A stretch of DNA of 64,000 nucleotides from the NCBI RefSeq assembly GCF_043290135.1, contig NC_134710.1:456010376-456074375 (forward strand). The letters are read 5' to 3'. Numbering within the stretch: the first letter of the stretch is position 1; every line of letters starts with the position of its first letter. The position numbers and the translations under genes are program-made. This DNA is from Rhipicephalus microplus. Taxonomy: Eukaryota; Arthropoda; Arachnida; Ixodida; Ixodidae. Below, in pieces: positions 1 through 10,297 of the stretch. The notes under the pieces were generated by a model. The model had not been told where the DNA came from. It did not search any database and saw only the letters and a list, made by a program, of their open reading frames with translations.

Positions 1-393
1 CATGCTGCCTCTCTATGGGTTGTGCTTGGAGACCTGCTGTGCTTCACTGTCATAACACCATTGACCGCCCTCTTCTGCTTCTATTTTGCCCATATCACCT
101 CAAAACAAACGCTGGAAGGACGCATCATGAGGGTCATCAGCGTGGTCACTCTAGCTAACCTTTTTCCTACCGCCTAATTGTTCTCGTTCTCTTTCATAGT
201 GCGCTGCCGTTACCGGGCTTTCGCTCTATGGCAGACACACAATGCGATGTACAAAATCTGGGTACAGCGCAGCACGGTGCCGAACTATGGACAACACAGG
301 ACGCCGGATGGACAGCAGGCGAGGTCACTGAATATGCTGGACGTGGCTTTAAGGTTAACAGAGACCAAGCGCACAATGCAAATGAATGTATGA
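1..393 (+). pseudogene. MARCH-type membrane E3 ubiquitin ligase pseudogene, C-terminal part (left copy)
   Basis: Frame 1 is open from the window edge to a TAA at 175-177, then open again in the same frame to a TGA at 391-393. It encodes a hydrophobic segment beginning DLLCFTVITPLTALF, a short loop, a second hydrophobic segment, and then a basic stretch starting VRCRYRAFALW. This is the two-helix membrane region and juxtamembrane tail of MARCH2/3-like RING-CH ligases, which ubiquitinate membrane proteins on endosomes and the plasma membrane. The RING half lies off the left edge here but is seen in the right copy. The internal TAA falls inside the second helix and is shared with the right copy. 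A short intron ending at TTTCATAG near 197-204 could remove it, but no convincing donor is seen, so I call a pseudogene. Codons 28-30 read GGA where the right copy has TGA. Confidence 0.72.
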
Positions 394-2230
394 CTCGGCT
401 AAAGTCTGCCATTGGAACATCCCCCGAACTATTCGCCTGAGAGACCGCCTTCTGCGCCTCAGCATTCGATATTCGCAAGCTTCTCATATTGCTAGCAAAT
501 AGGTCCTAATGAGCCATGAACATATGTGTGTTTGAGCTTCTAGGTGATAAATAACTGTAAGTGAGCTACTTTATTGTGAAAATTTTGAGCTGTTACGTGC
601 CCTATTTCATGATGTTTTTATCGCCTTCCTATAATCAAATAAATGTTTGTGTGTGTTTTGAAACCTCATTATCACTTCATCTTTTGATACCTTCTGCATT
701 GTGGAGGAAGAACTTTGGTGAGGCTTTTTATTTGACACCAGTACTTTTTTCACAAATTTTTTCATGTGTTACTTAGAAGTAAAGTGCTTTGTGTTTGAGA
801 AGTGTAGCCGCATTTGCTGCGAACAGTGTGAGCACTAACGCGTTAAAAGTGCAGGCGTTAACGGTAATGCGCTGTTTTTTTTTTCAGGAACTCACTAACG
901 TTCTCATCTTTATTTCGGAACTGTAACGGGTACTTGAGTTTGTGGTCAACAGTAACGGCATTACCAGTATTGCGTTGTTTTATATCAGTAACTTAGTAAC
1001 TTGCTCATTACTATTTTGGAACGGTAACGGGTAATTTGCCTGTGTTATTCTTTTTCGGTAATGTGAGGCGTAGTGATTTTTATTCCAATGAACACGAAGT
1101 TCTAGATGCGAAGCAGCACATGGTGGAGTAAAAAGCGGTGGTTTGCGTGGTGAACACCCTTCCGGCACCGGCGCCAACTTTCCGCCCTCTCCTCGCGCTC
1201 ACGTAAGGGGAGGCGGGAGTATACGCGCATGCACAGTAGAAGAGCAGACGGTCGTGAAGGCCCTCCCCTTGCATGAGCGCAAGTCGGTGGGAGAATGCAG
1301 CAGAGCGCTGCCTCCGCATCATTTGTTCTCTCTCCTTGCTCTCAGTTCCACTACTGTTACACTGTTCTAGAAGGGGGTAATAGGATCAACAGCTGGAGTG
1401 CCCCACGCATTGAAGCGAGGCGGCGAGTGCGGACGGAACTCGGATGTGTGTGGGGCCGCTCTTGTTGCGTGGACTGGCTGGCGTGGCTGCCACTTGGGCT
1501 CTTCAATTTTCCACTTCTAGCTACCCTACGGCTTCCACAGCCTGTCAGAGCATGCTCATTTTTCTGCCGCGGCGCACTTCCGGCTGGCATTCGTTTTATC
1601 TCGAGTTGAATGGTTCAGGCGACAGGCGGGGAGCCCGGGCGTCGCCAGCCACTTCCAGGACAATTTAGTCGTGGAAGCTCTCTGGAATATTTTCGGTAAG
1701 TTTTGAGCTAGCAGACGCCCGAAAGATACGGTACGCCCTCGGCGCCATCTTTGTGAGGACTCGACGGATTGCAGTGTGGGCGCTTGAGGACTTCGCCTTC
1801 GCTAGTCACCACGCATGGCGTAATCTTTTAAAGCCTGTTCCGCTTTGCGAGATGAGGCCATTACGAGTGGTGGTGAATGTTTGAAACTACAGTTCATCGA
1901 TTTTTTTATATTTCCCGGGAAGCTTCCTCCTGTGAAAAACACGGCGAACCCTGCTGACTGCGTCGTGCAATGCCTCAAAAAATCTATACTACACGTTCGT
2001 ACGCACACAAAGAGACAACTTTGGAGTTATTATTTTCGTTTCGTAGTAGTCCAGACAACGGTAGTCGTTTGTGGAGCCGTGCGTGCATTCTGTGCACTTA
2101 GCGAAGCAGATTATGGTCGAACTAGCTCGCTATGTATTATGTTTCGGTGCGTGAACCTATAGCCTCACTACTCGATTGAACTTCGATGGTTTTAGAGGGC
2201 CCAAGATCGTGACCATTGATTTTGCTCGTA
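394..2230. other. Non-coding part of the left duplication copy
   Basis: No credible gene is seen. Bases 840-1070 contain many short GTAACGG/AGTAACTT-type repeats. Bases 1130-1700 are GC-richer and hold overlapping frames on both strands that match no family I recognise. The reading frame at 1845-2162 is also open in the right copy (60143-60460), but its protein has no recognisable domain and no obvious coding bias, so I do not call it a gene. Confidence 0.6.
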
Positions 2231-2444
2231 GGTGATGCCCAGAGGCCTGAAAATCAAAAGCCCCACTGGTGCTTCACGCTCTTATTGTGACGGCCGCACG
2301 CACGGACGGATGAACGCACCTAGCAAAAAACCTAATCTCACGCAGTTGCTAATTTTTATTACAAATGCCTGTTATTTTATAACCTTGCTAAGACAGTACG
2401 TTCAGGCAAAGTTGATCTTAACGGCGCTGCTGCAGAAATCGTTG

Positions 2445-3860
2445 TCTCCTCAGTGTCCAAGATCTTCTTGCTCAGGCAGCCATGTTTGCTTCAGTGGACC
2501 ATCTGATTGCGAAAGGGACCCTAGTATCAGCTGAACACATGATTCGGAGTATTTCTGCAGAACTCAGAGATTTGGTAGAGCAGAAGAGTGATGACCGTCT
2601 AATATATTATGTGGCAAGATATGTTGCTCAAAATTAAGTTTATGACGCGTTATAAGTGCATGCCCTGCAATACCTTTTATTTGGAAGCCTCTAATACGGA
2701 AAGCACAAACACTGCAGTCACTGTGATATGTGACAAAGGAGGCTTCTTTGTATCCCTCACAGGAGCTTTTTAGGGCACCTAGAAAAACTCTGCAGGGACA
2801 TCATAGTGGATGTAATGTTGCTGGTGAAGGGAAACTTTCGTAATGTCCTAGGTTGCAGCCAGCATGCAGAAGCGCTCACAACAGAGTTTGTTCTCTCCTC
2901 AGTGCGCAAGATCCTCTTGCTCAGGCAGCCATGGTTACTACGGTGGGCCATCTGAATGCGAAGGAGACCCTAGTATCAGCTGAACGCATGTTTCGGAGTA
3001 TTCCTGTGGAACACAGAGGTAGAGCAGAAGAGCGATGACCGTGTAATATATTAAGTGTCAAGTTATGTTGCTCGAAATTCAGTTTATGTTGCGTTATAAG
3101 TGCATGCCCTGCAATACCTTTATTTTGGAAGCCTCTAGTACGGAAAGCACAAACACTGCAGTCACTGTGATATGTAAAAAACTAGGCTTCTTTGTATCCC
3201 TCAGAGGAACTTTTTAGGGTACTATAGAAGCTGGAAGACCATTTCACTGTTTCTTCAGCCTAGAGAATTTCTGCAGGGACCGTATAGTGGATGTGATGTT
3301 GCTAGAGAAGGAAAACTTTCGTAATGTCCTTGGTTGCAGCCAGCATGCAGAAGCGCTCACAACAGAGTTGGTTCTCTCATCAGTGCACAAAATCCTCTTG
3401 CTCAGGCAGCCATGGTTGCTTCGGTGGACCATGTGAATGCGAAAGGGACCCTAGTATCAGCTGAACGCATGTTTCAGAATATTCCTGCAGAACACAGAGA
3501 GTTGGTAGAGCAGAAGAGCGATGACCGTGTAAGATATTATGTGGCAAGTTATGTTGCTCAAAAGTACGTTTATGATGCGTTATAAGTGCATGCCCTGCAA
3601 TACCTTTCATTTGGAAGCCTCTAGTACGGAAAGCACAAACACTGCAGTCACTGTGATATGTGACAAAGGAGGCTTTTTTGTATCCCTCACAGGAGCTTTT
3701 TAGGGCAGCATAGAGGCTGAAAGACATCTTCGCTGTCTTTTCAGCCTAGAAAAAATCTGCAGGGATAGAATAAAAGTTGCGATGTTGCTGGTTAAAGAAA
3801 CCTTTCGTAATGTCCTAGGTTGCATCCAGCATGCAAAAGCGCTCACGGCAGAGTTTTCAG
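2445..3860. repeat. Three tandem ~450-490-bp units (one unit in the right copy)
   Basis: The block starting TCTCCTCAGTG recurs at about 2445, 2893 and 3373, and the string AGCGCTCAC recurs at about 2869, 3351 and 3839, giving periods of about 448-488 bp. The first unit lacks a ~32-bp piece containing a CTGAAAGACATC-type hairpin. The right duplication copy has only one unit (about 61676-62170), so the array expanded or contracted after duplication. Several units keep an open frame containing LVSAERMF and AEHRELVEQKSDD, for example at 3334-3585. This looks like old coding sequence but I cannot assign a family. Confidence 0.85.
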
Positions 3861-5690
3861 AGTTTTATGTGCTGACCATTCTGCATTTTTATGTAAAAGG
3901 GCGCAAAAATTGTGATCGGAACGGCGTAAAAAGAAATTGCATGCGAACATCAGCCGTAGTTCATAATACTTCTCTTGATACAGCCATGTACGTTGAGAAC
4001 ACTGTAGTGTTTTGTGCCAATTATTTTTGTTGCTTCTCTTTCTTTCTTTTTCACCGTGTTAAAAAACTTCGCTATCTCGGGCAACTTCTACAGCCGCGGC
4101 ATCATTTTGGGAATAATAAATTCCCAAGCTCTCAGTGGATATGCACAAACGCGAACGAAACCACTCGTAATTGAATATATACAGGGCATATGTCACGAAT
4201 GTGTTAGTACATGCGGCGCCGTAGATGCTTCGCTTAATTGTACTTGTGAATGCGATTGCGGCATACATATAATAATTGTCAATGGCAAATATTTGAACAC
4301 ATCAATCATTCAATTTTTTTAACATCTACAGTGTTCGCGAGCCTTTACAAATCAGCCACATCCTCGTGCGCCCGTTATCTGCACTTCTTGGGTCAGCTTT
4401 TTTTTCACGCTAGCTTAATACGTCAGCCTGCTCATGTTCTTTGCACTTGTTTTATATGAAAGTCAGTTTTAAAAGCATCCCAAATAATTCCACGCTTCGT
4501 TTTTTCTTTGGTGAACACCAAGCGCACACAACTTTCTACGCATTGCTGAGGCTTGGAGTTTTGCGTTCCCTTAAAACCCATGCGCTGGTTCCCCCCGTTC
4601 GCGGCGTCTACGTCAGGTGCCACACCCGAGCGCGCTCCCTGATCCCACTACCTCCTTCTAGAACACTGTACTACAGTGCGCTCACATATATTGCTGTGCG
4701 CGCATGCTTGGTTGCACACTCCTAGCAGCACTGGGTCTTCACTTTGCAGAACAAACATAGCGATACCCACAATGAGGAGGGGATTAAGATATACACAACT
4801 CCACACACAGATGAAGCATACAGAGAAACATACGAACGAAAACACAAACGAACACCAGTGCTTCTCCGCATTCCCGCGTAATTTCCTTATTGGGGGATGG
4901 TGCAATATTTTTACACTTCGTCTTATGGAAGCTGCAAAAACAGTGAATACTGCATGCGCTAAGGGCAAAGAATAATGAGGTATGGCGCGTGGCTCGAGCG
5001 TTTTTTTTAGAGCGGTGCCGGTACCCAGACGCTCACTCTAAAAAAAGGGAGCGAGAATAGAGAAAGGGGCTCTATTTCTCCTTCGGCGCAGCTTCTTTTC
5101 CTCTTTCGAGTGCCTTACCCGTCGAGCCCTTTCGTGGCAAGGACAAATGAAGCAACGTTTCTTCTTCAGTGTTAAAGTTTCCACTCAACCATTGCGTCAT
5201 GCAGCAGGCATGCGCAAGCTGAGCCTAGCCGGCCGCGACCAGTTCCATGCGATTATTTTTAGTTATAATTGATGCAAGCAAATCAGGAGTGACCTTTACA
5301 CTTTTGTTTTATTCGTGTAGAATAAAAGCCTTCTTTTTTATCGCCAGGCACTCGCACAATGCTCTCCACACTTCCGTGTGTGTCTCGTGTTGTTTCATAC
5401 TACCGATTTGTCACAGATACAAGAATCTCTGCTTCCCTAAACATTCTTGCTTTATCAATAACTTAGACTGTACAGTTATATTGATTTTTTATGTGTCGAC
5501 TTACTTGGTGAGAGTACGCGTTCTTAGTTTCGAACGGCACCAATAGCACTCATCAATTCAAAGATACGCATAAAAAAGCCCCACAGTTAGTTTTTCAACA
5601 TTCCAGGAAGCGTGATACCAGTGCCGAGTCCATGCGTGAAAGCACGATCTTATACGATTGCAGAAGTTATACGTACCGCTACCACCGTAT
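3861..5690. other. Non-coding part of the left duplication copy
   Basis: No gene recognised. The sequence is shared with about 62170-63930, except for a ~60-bp piece near 4760-4825 that is missing from the right copy. Open frames here do not remain open in both copies. Confidence 0.55.
5001..5046. repeat. Poly-T/poly-A hairpin, conserved in both duplication copies
   Basis: TTTTTTTAGAG at 5002-5012 can pair with CTCTAAAAAAA at 5036-5046 around a 23-nt loop. A GAGCG/CGCTC pair overlaps the stem and offers an alternative fold. The same structure, with the same loop sequence, is at about 63245-63295. It may be a terminus of a small repeat; its function is unknown. Confidence 0.6.
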
Positions 5691-5827
5691 GTTTATCCGT
5701 CACGCCGTGGTGGGGTTGGTTGATGAAAACTTTTTTGGTAGTCCGGCAAAGCTTTCGTTAACTGGGCCTTAGGTCTTCAGCGTGGGGACGTCAAGACCTA
5801 GCCTGACCGCCGCCTTACGGGCCGCTG

Positions 5828-6003
5828 CTTCTGCAGATAAATTTCGACACAATGAAGTTTTTTGCCGTGAATCTAAACAGAAGCACATGGGTGTTCTTTG
5901 CGTCCCCCCCCCCAGTGAAATACGGCCGCGTGGCCGGGAATCAAATCTGCACCCTCCAGCATAGTCACGTGACTCCCAATAAGGCTATGCTACCACGGCA
6001 GGT
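5828..6003 (-). mobile_element. SINE remnant with a tRNA-like head different from Ruka
   Basis: Read on the minus strand from 6003, it opens with a Pol III-like head: a box-A-like TGGTAGCATAGCC and a box-B-like GATTTGATTCCC. It then runs into a body similar to the Ruka body, with blocks resembling GCACGTTAAAGAACCCC and GGTCGAAATTT in diverged form. The head differs clearly from the Ruka head, so this looks like a related SINE family sharing the 3' body. It is diverged and partial, and carries a run of ten G on the minus strand. Confidence 0.55.
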
Positions 6004-7199
6004 GAAAGCACAAACAGAAATGGGCTGCAAAGTTCCATGGAGCGTTCATTTGCCAGACTGCGTTACGGTCATCAGAAACGTTTTCAACTTTACCATAAAT
6101 ACGCTTTTATGAAAATTAAACCAATGGCTTCTGACCGTTAAACCGATTTCCGCATCGCACGTGTTTTAATTGCTCATGTCAGCGCTGAGAGTCTCGACGG
6201 AATTTTGCAGGCGAGCAGTAGGCCACTCTCGTCCACATGATTCTCCTTTGTCGTGTGAACCTCTGCACAAAGTGCACTTCTAGAACAGCTGTGCACCGCA
6301 GGTAAGTACTAACACTCTCACTCACCTCGGTGAAAAGTGTATTTCAAATCCTGAGTAATGGTAACTACTACAGCCAGACGCTAACAAAATAATTGTGACA
6401 CGCACATTCACCGCAAGTTACCCGCGAGGCGAATCGCGAGATGGATCTGAAGCAGTGAAGTATGTACGCACAGCATGCTATAATGTTATTGTAAATTATC
6501 GCATTGTAGCGCTAGGTACTTCACTTAAGTAATGGAGCTGCCGCGACACCAGCAGCCACTGCTATTTCTCACGAAAGAACGCCGTCAAGTGCGTGGTCGT
6601 CTCTTGTTTCTTTCGCACGACCCCCATTCTATTGTACGTATAGACTATTGAGACATTTCTTACCGCATCACAAACATTGTCATTGAAGGGCTAGCGGTGT
6701 ACTGTATCCACGGCTACGGTCACACTTTAGGTAAGCACGTAACTAGAATTTAAGCAAACAATAACACGAAACAACTAAACGAAATCGATGCGACGAAGGA
6801 GACGATGTCTAGCCTACATGTTGCGTCCTCTAAAGTGACAAGTGGAAGATCAGAAAAAAAAGACGTTAGCTCTGAAGTGGAGAGCGTGCCGCAAGCGTTT
6901 GCCTTCTCAGAGGCTTCAAGAAAAAAATTATCTCTGGCAGTCGTAGAGAAATGGCACCGCCATCGGAATGCCGTTTTCATTCTAAGCAGGGGTTGTGGTC
7001 ATCGTTCTCGCACGAACATGATAAGCTCTAGTAATTATTCCGTTCATCATTGTGCAAACGTTGATAAACTTGCAATTCTCTAAGAATCAGAGACAATATA
7101 TTTATGTGTGTCCATTGTTGTGGTATGGCCGCGAAACGTAAAAAAGTTGACCAAGGTTTACCTGTCATTCGTGCCACTAAGGTCGGTCGAAATTCTTCG
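6004..7199. other. Unannotated stretch before the Gypsy element
   Basis: No convincing gene. A 92-codon frame at 6805-7083 (contains SEKKDVSSEVESV) is open but overlaps an open frame on the other strand, and I recognise no domain. The region is plain sequence of intermediate GC. Confidence 0.5.
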
Positions 7200-7203
7200 A
7201 TAT

Positions 7204-7337
7204 TGTTAGGAAGTAAAGTCAGATGTAGGACAGAATCAGCTGACAGGCGCGAGAGTGTGCCAATCAGCCGTTGTGATTCTCGCCTGAAGTTCTTCCTCTG
7301 TAATTGCGTTTATACAGAAGTCACTGACCCCGTAACT
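7204..7337 (+). repeat. 5' LTR of the Gypsy element
   Basis: It starts TGTTAGG and ends GTAACT. It aligns with 17924-18056 over its whole length, with about 18 differences by eye, indicating an old insertion. Shared core: AGGACAGAATCAGCTGACAG. At ~134 bp it is short for a Gypsy LTR. Confidence 0.88.
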
Positions 7338-7340
7338 TAT

Positions 7341-7358
7341 TGGTAGAGATGCTGGGTA
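7341..7358 (+). promoter_or_regulatory. Candidate primer binding site
   Basis: TGGTAGAGATGCTGGG starts three bases after the 5' LTR. A TGG-initial sequence pairing with the CCA end of a tRNA is expected here. I cannot identify the tRNA. Confidence 0.5.
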
Positions 7359-7956
7359 ACAACGAGGCAACGGAGCACCGTAGCGGACGCCGCATCTGTT
7401 TTGTGGCCATGGCCAATGCTGAGCCCTCCGCGCCAACGTCAGCGTCTCCGATGAACACGGCGTCGCAACCATACGTTTTCACGCCACTAAAGGATCCCGG
7501 CGCATTCTGCGGGACCAATGGCGTCGATGTTAACGACTGGTTGGCCATGTTCGAGCGAGTGAGTGTGCCGAACAGATGGGATCGCACACTTCAGTTGGCT
7601 AATGTGCCGATTTACTTGAGAGGCACGGCGAAGGTGAGGTACGAAAACAACGAAGAACCCACAAGCTGGGACCAATGCAAAGAAAAGATGCGAGAGGTGA
7701 TGATGGATGGTAGCGCAGACAACGAACACGGACAAGAGAAGGCACATAGACACAACACAGCGCTAACTTTCAACAACAGTTTATTACACGCAGATCTCCG
7801 TGGTGTATGCGATCCACCACGCCAACGTCGCACGTGCGTAGCTCTAAAAACCATCAAATATAACCAACGCGCGTGTTCCAATACTTTACAATTTTATATT
7901 TTTCAATCTTTTTTTTACTTTTTCTTTCTTCCTTTTATCCCATGTTACCACAAACC

Positions 7957-8188
7957 CTATCGCGAATACATGTAATCAAGTTCCTTATCTGTCAACACCA
8001 CTGATGGGCTGCTCACACACGTGTCACCTAGCTCTGCAATTCTGCCGGCCTCCAATACCAACCGCGTCATCTCGTGCCTACTTCTATTGATTATAACCGT
8101 TTCCTTGAATTTCGGTGTGCACTTACATCTCTGGCAATGAAGGGAAAGAAAACCATCAGGAACAACACTATTTACTTTGTTATTGTGC
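7957..8188 (-). pseudogene. PLE endonuclease C-terminal fragment, left arm
   Basis: The minus-strand mirror image of the right arm. It encodes the same ~77 residues, ending DKELDYMYSR before the stop. It includes an HCQRCKC cysteine cluster and an R-x-E-x-TRLVLEA-like block characteristic of the region after the GIY-YIG core in Penelope-like endonucleases. The GIY-YIG core itself is missing. The frame stays open through the palindrome centre into the antisense of the right arm, which is an artefact of the palindrome. Confidence 0.75.
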
Positions 8189-8192
8189 GCGA

Positions 8193-8424
8193 GCACAATA
8201 ACAAAGTAAATAGTGTTGTTCCTGATGGTTTTCTTTCCCTTCATTGCCAGAGATGTAAGTGCACACCGAAATTCAAGGAAACGGTTATAATCAATAGAAG
8301 TAGGCACGAGATGACGCGGTTGGTATTGGAGGCCGGCAGAATTGCAGAGCTAGGTGACACGTGTGTGAGCAGCCCATCAGTGGTGTTGACAGATAAGGAA
8401 CTTGATTACATGTATTCGCGATAG
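8193..8424 (+). pseudogene. PLE endonuclease C-terminal fragment, right arm
   Basis: It encodes the C-terminus of a Penelope-like endonuclease: HCQRCKCTPKF, then RSRHEMTRLVLEAGRIAE, then CVSSPSVVLTDKELDYM, then a stop. This spacing of Cys, Arg, Glu-Ala and CVS-PS matches the end of PLE GIY-YIG domains. It is 5'-truncated, with no reverse transcriptase and no GIY-YIG motif. The open frame upstream to 8074 is antisense of the other arm. Confidence 0.78.
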
Positions 8425-9724
8425 GGTTTGTGGTAACATGGGATAAAAGGAAGAAAGAAAAAGTAAAAAAAGATTGAAAAATATAAAATTGTAAAGTATT
8501 GGAACACGCGCGTTGGTTATATTTGATGGTTTTTAGAGCTACGCACGTGCGACGTTGGCGTGGTGGATCGCATACACCACGGAGATCTGCGTGTAATAAA
8601 CTGTTGTTGAAAGTTAGCGCTGTGTTGTGTCTATGTGCCTTCTCTTGTCCGTGTTCGTTGTCTGCGCTACCATCCATCATCATGCAACCATACCAACAAG
8701 CCCAAATCGCCACCCTCATGCGAGAGGTGTTTGGCAAAACTGCCAGTCGTAAGAACGCCGGCAAAAAGAAATTGGCCTGCCATGCCCAATCCCGAACGGA
8801 ATCATACCACGGATACATTCAAGACGTGCTGGCCCTCTGTTGAAAGGTCGAAAGCGACATCACAGAAGGTAACAAGGTAGGGCATGTCCTGAGAGGGATT
8901 GCAGACGACGCGTTGAATCTCCTGCTGAAAAAGAACTGTTTCTTCGAGGACGCGATCATCAAAGAGTGCCGTCAGTTTGAGCAAATAAAAAGTCGCCGCA
9001 ATCTGCAAACATTTGCCCAACTTCCCAACCCCGCTGCAACATAGACTTGCGAGCACCAGTCCGCATCACAACGTTCATTGCCGCCAGAAGACCTGACACG
9101 CATTGTTCGTCATAAAATGGAAGCAATGGCGCCCTCGGCGTTCAATTCGCGCAGTACCGATACCACTCCTGTTACTATCCTTCTTGCTCAAGCCATCGTG
9201 CGCCAGTAGCTTGAAAACATCGGAGGGCATTCCGTGTGCCATGTCACCGCACCCAGAGTCAGCGAACTTCCTTTCGCGATGCCATCCTCCGACCGACTGT
9301 TTTCTCCACGTACTCAAAACCCAGCTGAGTGGCGAACTGCAGATGACCGCCCTATATGTTTTAACTGCCACCGCGTTGGACATATTGCTCGTTACTGCCG
9401 CAACACATGGTCCTCAGCACCTCGTGCAACGACAAATATGACCCGTTTCCGCGGTACCGCCCGCACATTTTCACCTGCTGAAGAGTCCCCTGCTCTTGAC
9501 CATTCACGGAACACTTGGTACAGCCGCTCGCCTTCACCACGTGGGCACCATTCTCGTTCGCCGCAAATACGTCGCCCATCGTCCCGTTCACCGCAACCAC
9601 GGCGCTTCTCGTCCCCCGCGACTTCCAGCCGCATCGCCTCGGAAAACTGAGAAATGCAGCCCATGGAGGCGGTGCTGCATTGAGAACTTCCGCAGCAAAT
9701 CCTCTCTCCGTTCCTACCAGATAA

Positions 9725-10075
9725 AGTGTAATACACGTTGAAGTAGACGGCGTACCTGCACAAGCACTTGTGGACACCGGCGCGAGCATTTCGCTCATGA
9801 GTTCAAGCCTACGCACACGTTTAAAGAAAGTTCTGACACCAGTGGCTGCAAGAATGCTCTGTGTGGCCAATGGCGGCCCGCCAATGGTTCTCGGTCTGTG
9901 CACTGCCCACTTTAGTACAAAAGACCACACTGCGTCTGTCATTTTAGCCGTGTTTGACCACTGCCCTTATGACGTTATCCTAGGCCTGGACTTTTTGCAA
10001 ACCACTCTGCTCTTATTGATTGTGCTACCGGCATCCTTCAGCTAGAACTGCCTCAGATAGTCTCTGAACACCACA
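9725..10075 (+). pseudogene. Gypsy aspartic protease, degenerate
   Basis: This is the retropepsin that cuts Gag-Pol. The active-site motif ALVDTGASISLMSS is followed about 60 residues later by DVILGLDFL, the conserved ILG block. A frameshift near 10000 separates this from the downstream ILQLELP-like stretch, and a TAG closes the main frame at 10043-10045. It lies directly after the gag tail and before the reverse transcriptase, as in Ty3/Gypsy pol. Confidence 0.82.
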
Positions 10076-10297
10076 CTGCAACGCCGCGCCTATGCTCTCA
10101 TTCAGCCACCTGAGTCGCACCTCGGGTGGCTGCCTGACGAGCGACGTCATTTTTACCACACAGTCACAGGTTCCCGATGATCAATATGTTTTCCTTCCTC
10201 TCACCGACGTCCTCTTGGAGCGCGACATCGCGGTTCCTCATACGGTTGTGACTGTCACTGACAACTGTGCCTCGCTCCCACTTCTCAATTTCAGGTT

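Larger units (their letters stand above)
1..5770. repeat. Segmental duplication, left copy
   Basis: This stretch aligns in the same orientation with 58046-64000. The offset is 58,045 bp up to position 489 and 58,301 bp just after it, because the other copy carries a Ruka insertion there. Matching runs include the MARCH-like reading frame, the string of GTAACGG-type repeats at 840-1070 and the poly-T/poly-A hairpin near 5000. The stretches I compared differ by about 3-6 percent by eye. The copy extends beyond the left window edge. The right copy is cut by the window end at a base matching about 5770 here. Confidence 0.93.
7700..8717. mobile_element. Palindromic Penelope-like element (PLE) insertion in gag
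   Basis: The insert is flanked by a 12-bp direct repeat, ATGCGAGAGGTG, at 7688-7699 and 8718-8729. Removing the insert and one repeat copy restores gag continuity. Bases 7698-8682 form a near-perfect palindrome: arms of about 490 bp, a 4-base spacer GCGA at 8189-8192, and one 1-base indel in a poly-A/T run. Each arm is the 3' end of a PLE: the C-terminal part of its endonuclease followed by a 3' UTR, so two 5'-truncated copies lie head to head with 3' ends outward. A further 35 bp (8683-8717) is present only on the right and is probably the complete 3' terminus. PLEs are known to make inverted, 5'-truncated dimers. Confidence 0.85.
7409..9650 (+). pseudogene. gag: Gypsy gag, interrupted and degenerate
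   Basis: Gag forms the particle and packages the element RNA. The ATG at 7409 (MANAEP) is preferred because the in-frame ATG at 7349 lies inside the candidate primer site. The first part, with WLAMFERVSV and YLRGTAKVRYENNEE, is a retrotransposon Gag capsid domain. It runs to 7699, where the palindromic insertion begins, and resumes in the same frame at 8730 (FGKTASRKN) after the second target-site copy. A TGA follows VLALC near 8840, and TAG codons occur near 9042 and 9207. A frameshift then leads to the nucleocapsid part at 9234-9650, with a CCHC zinc knuckle CFNCHRVGHIARYC (C-x2-C-x4-H-x4-C) followed by an Arg/Ser/Pro-rich tail. The tail looks RNA-binding. Confidence 0.85.

Noticed and set aside
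1080..1668. Overlapping long frames on both strands
   Set aside because: Open in several frames at once because the DNA is GC-rich; no domain and not kept cleanly in the right duplication copy.
8074..8192. Upstream extension of the PLE endonuclease frame
   Set aside because: It is the antisense of the opposite palindrome arm, open only because of the palindrome.
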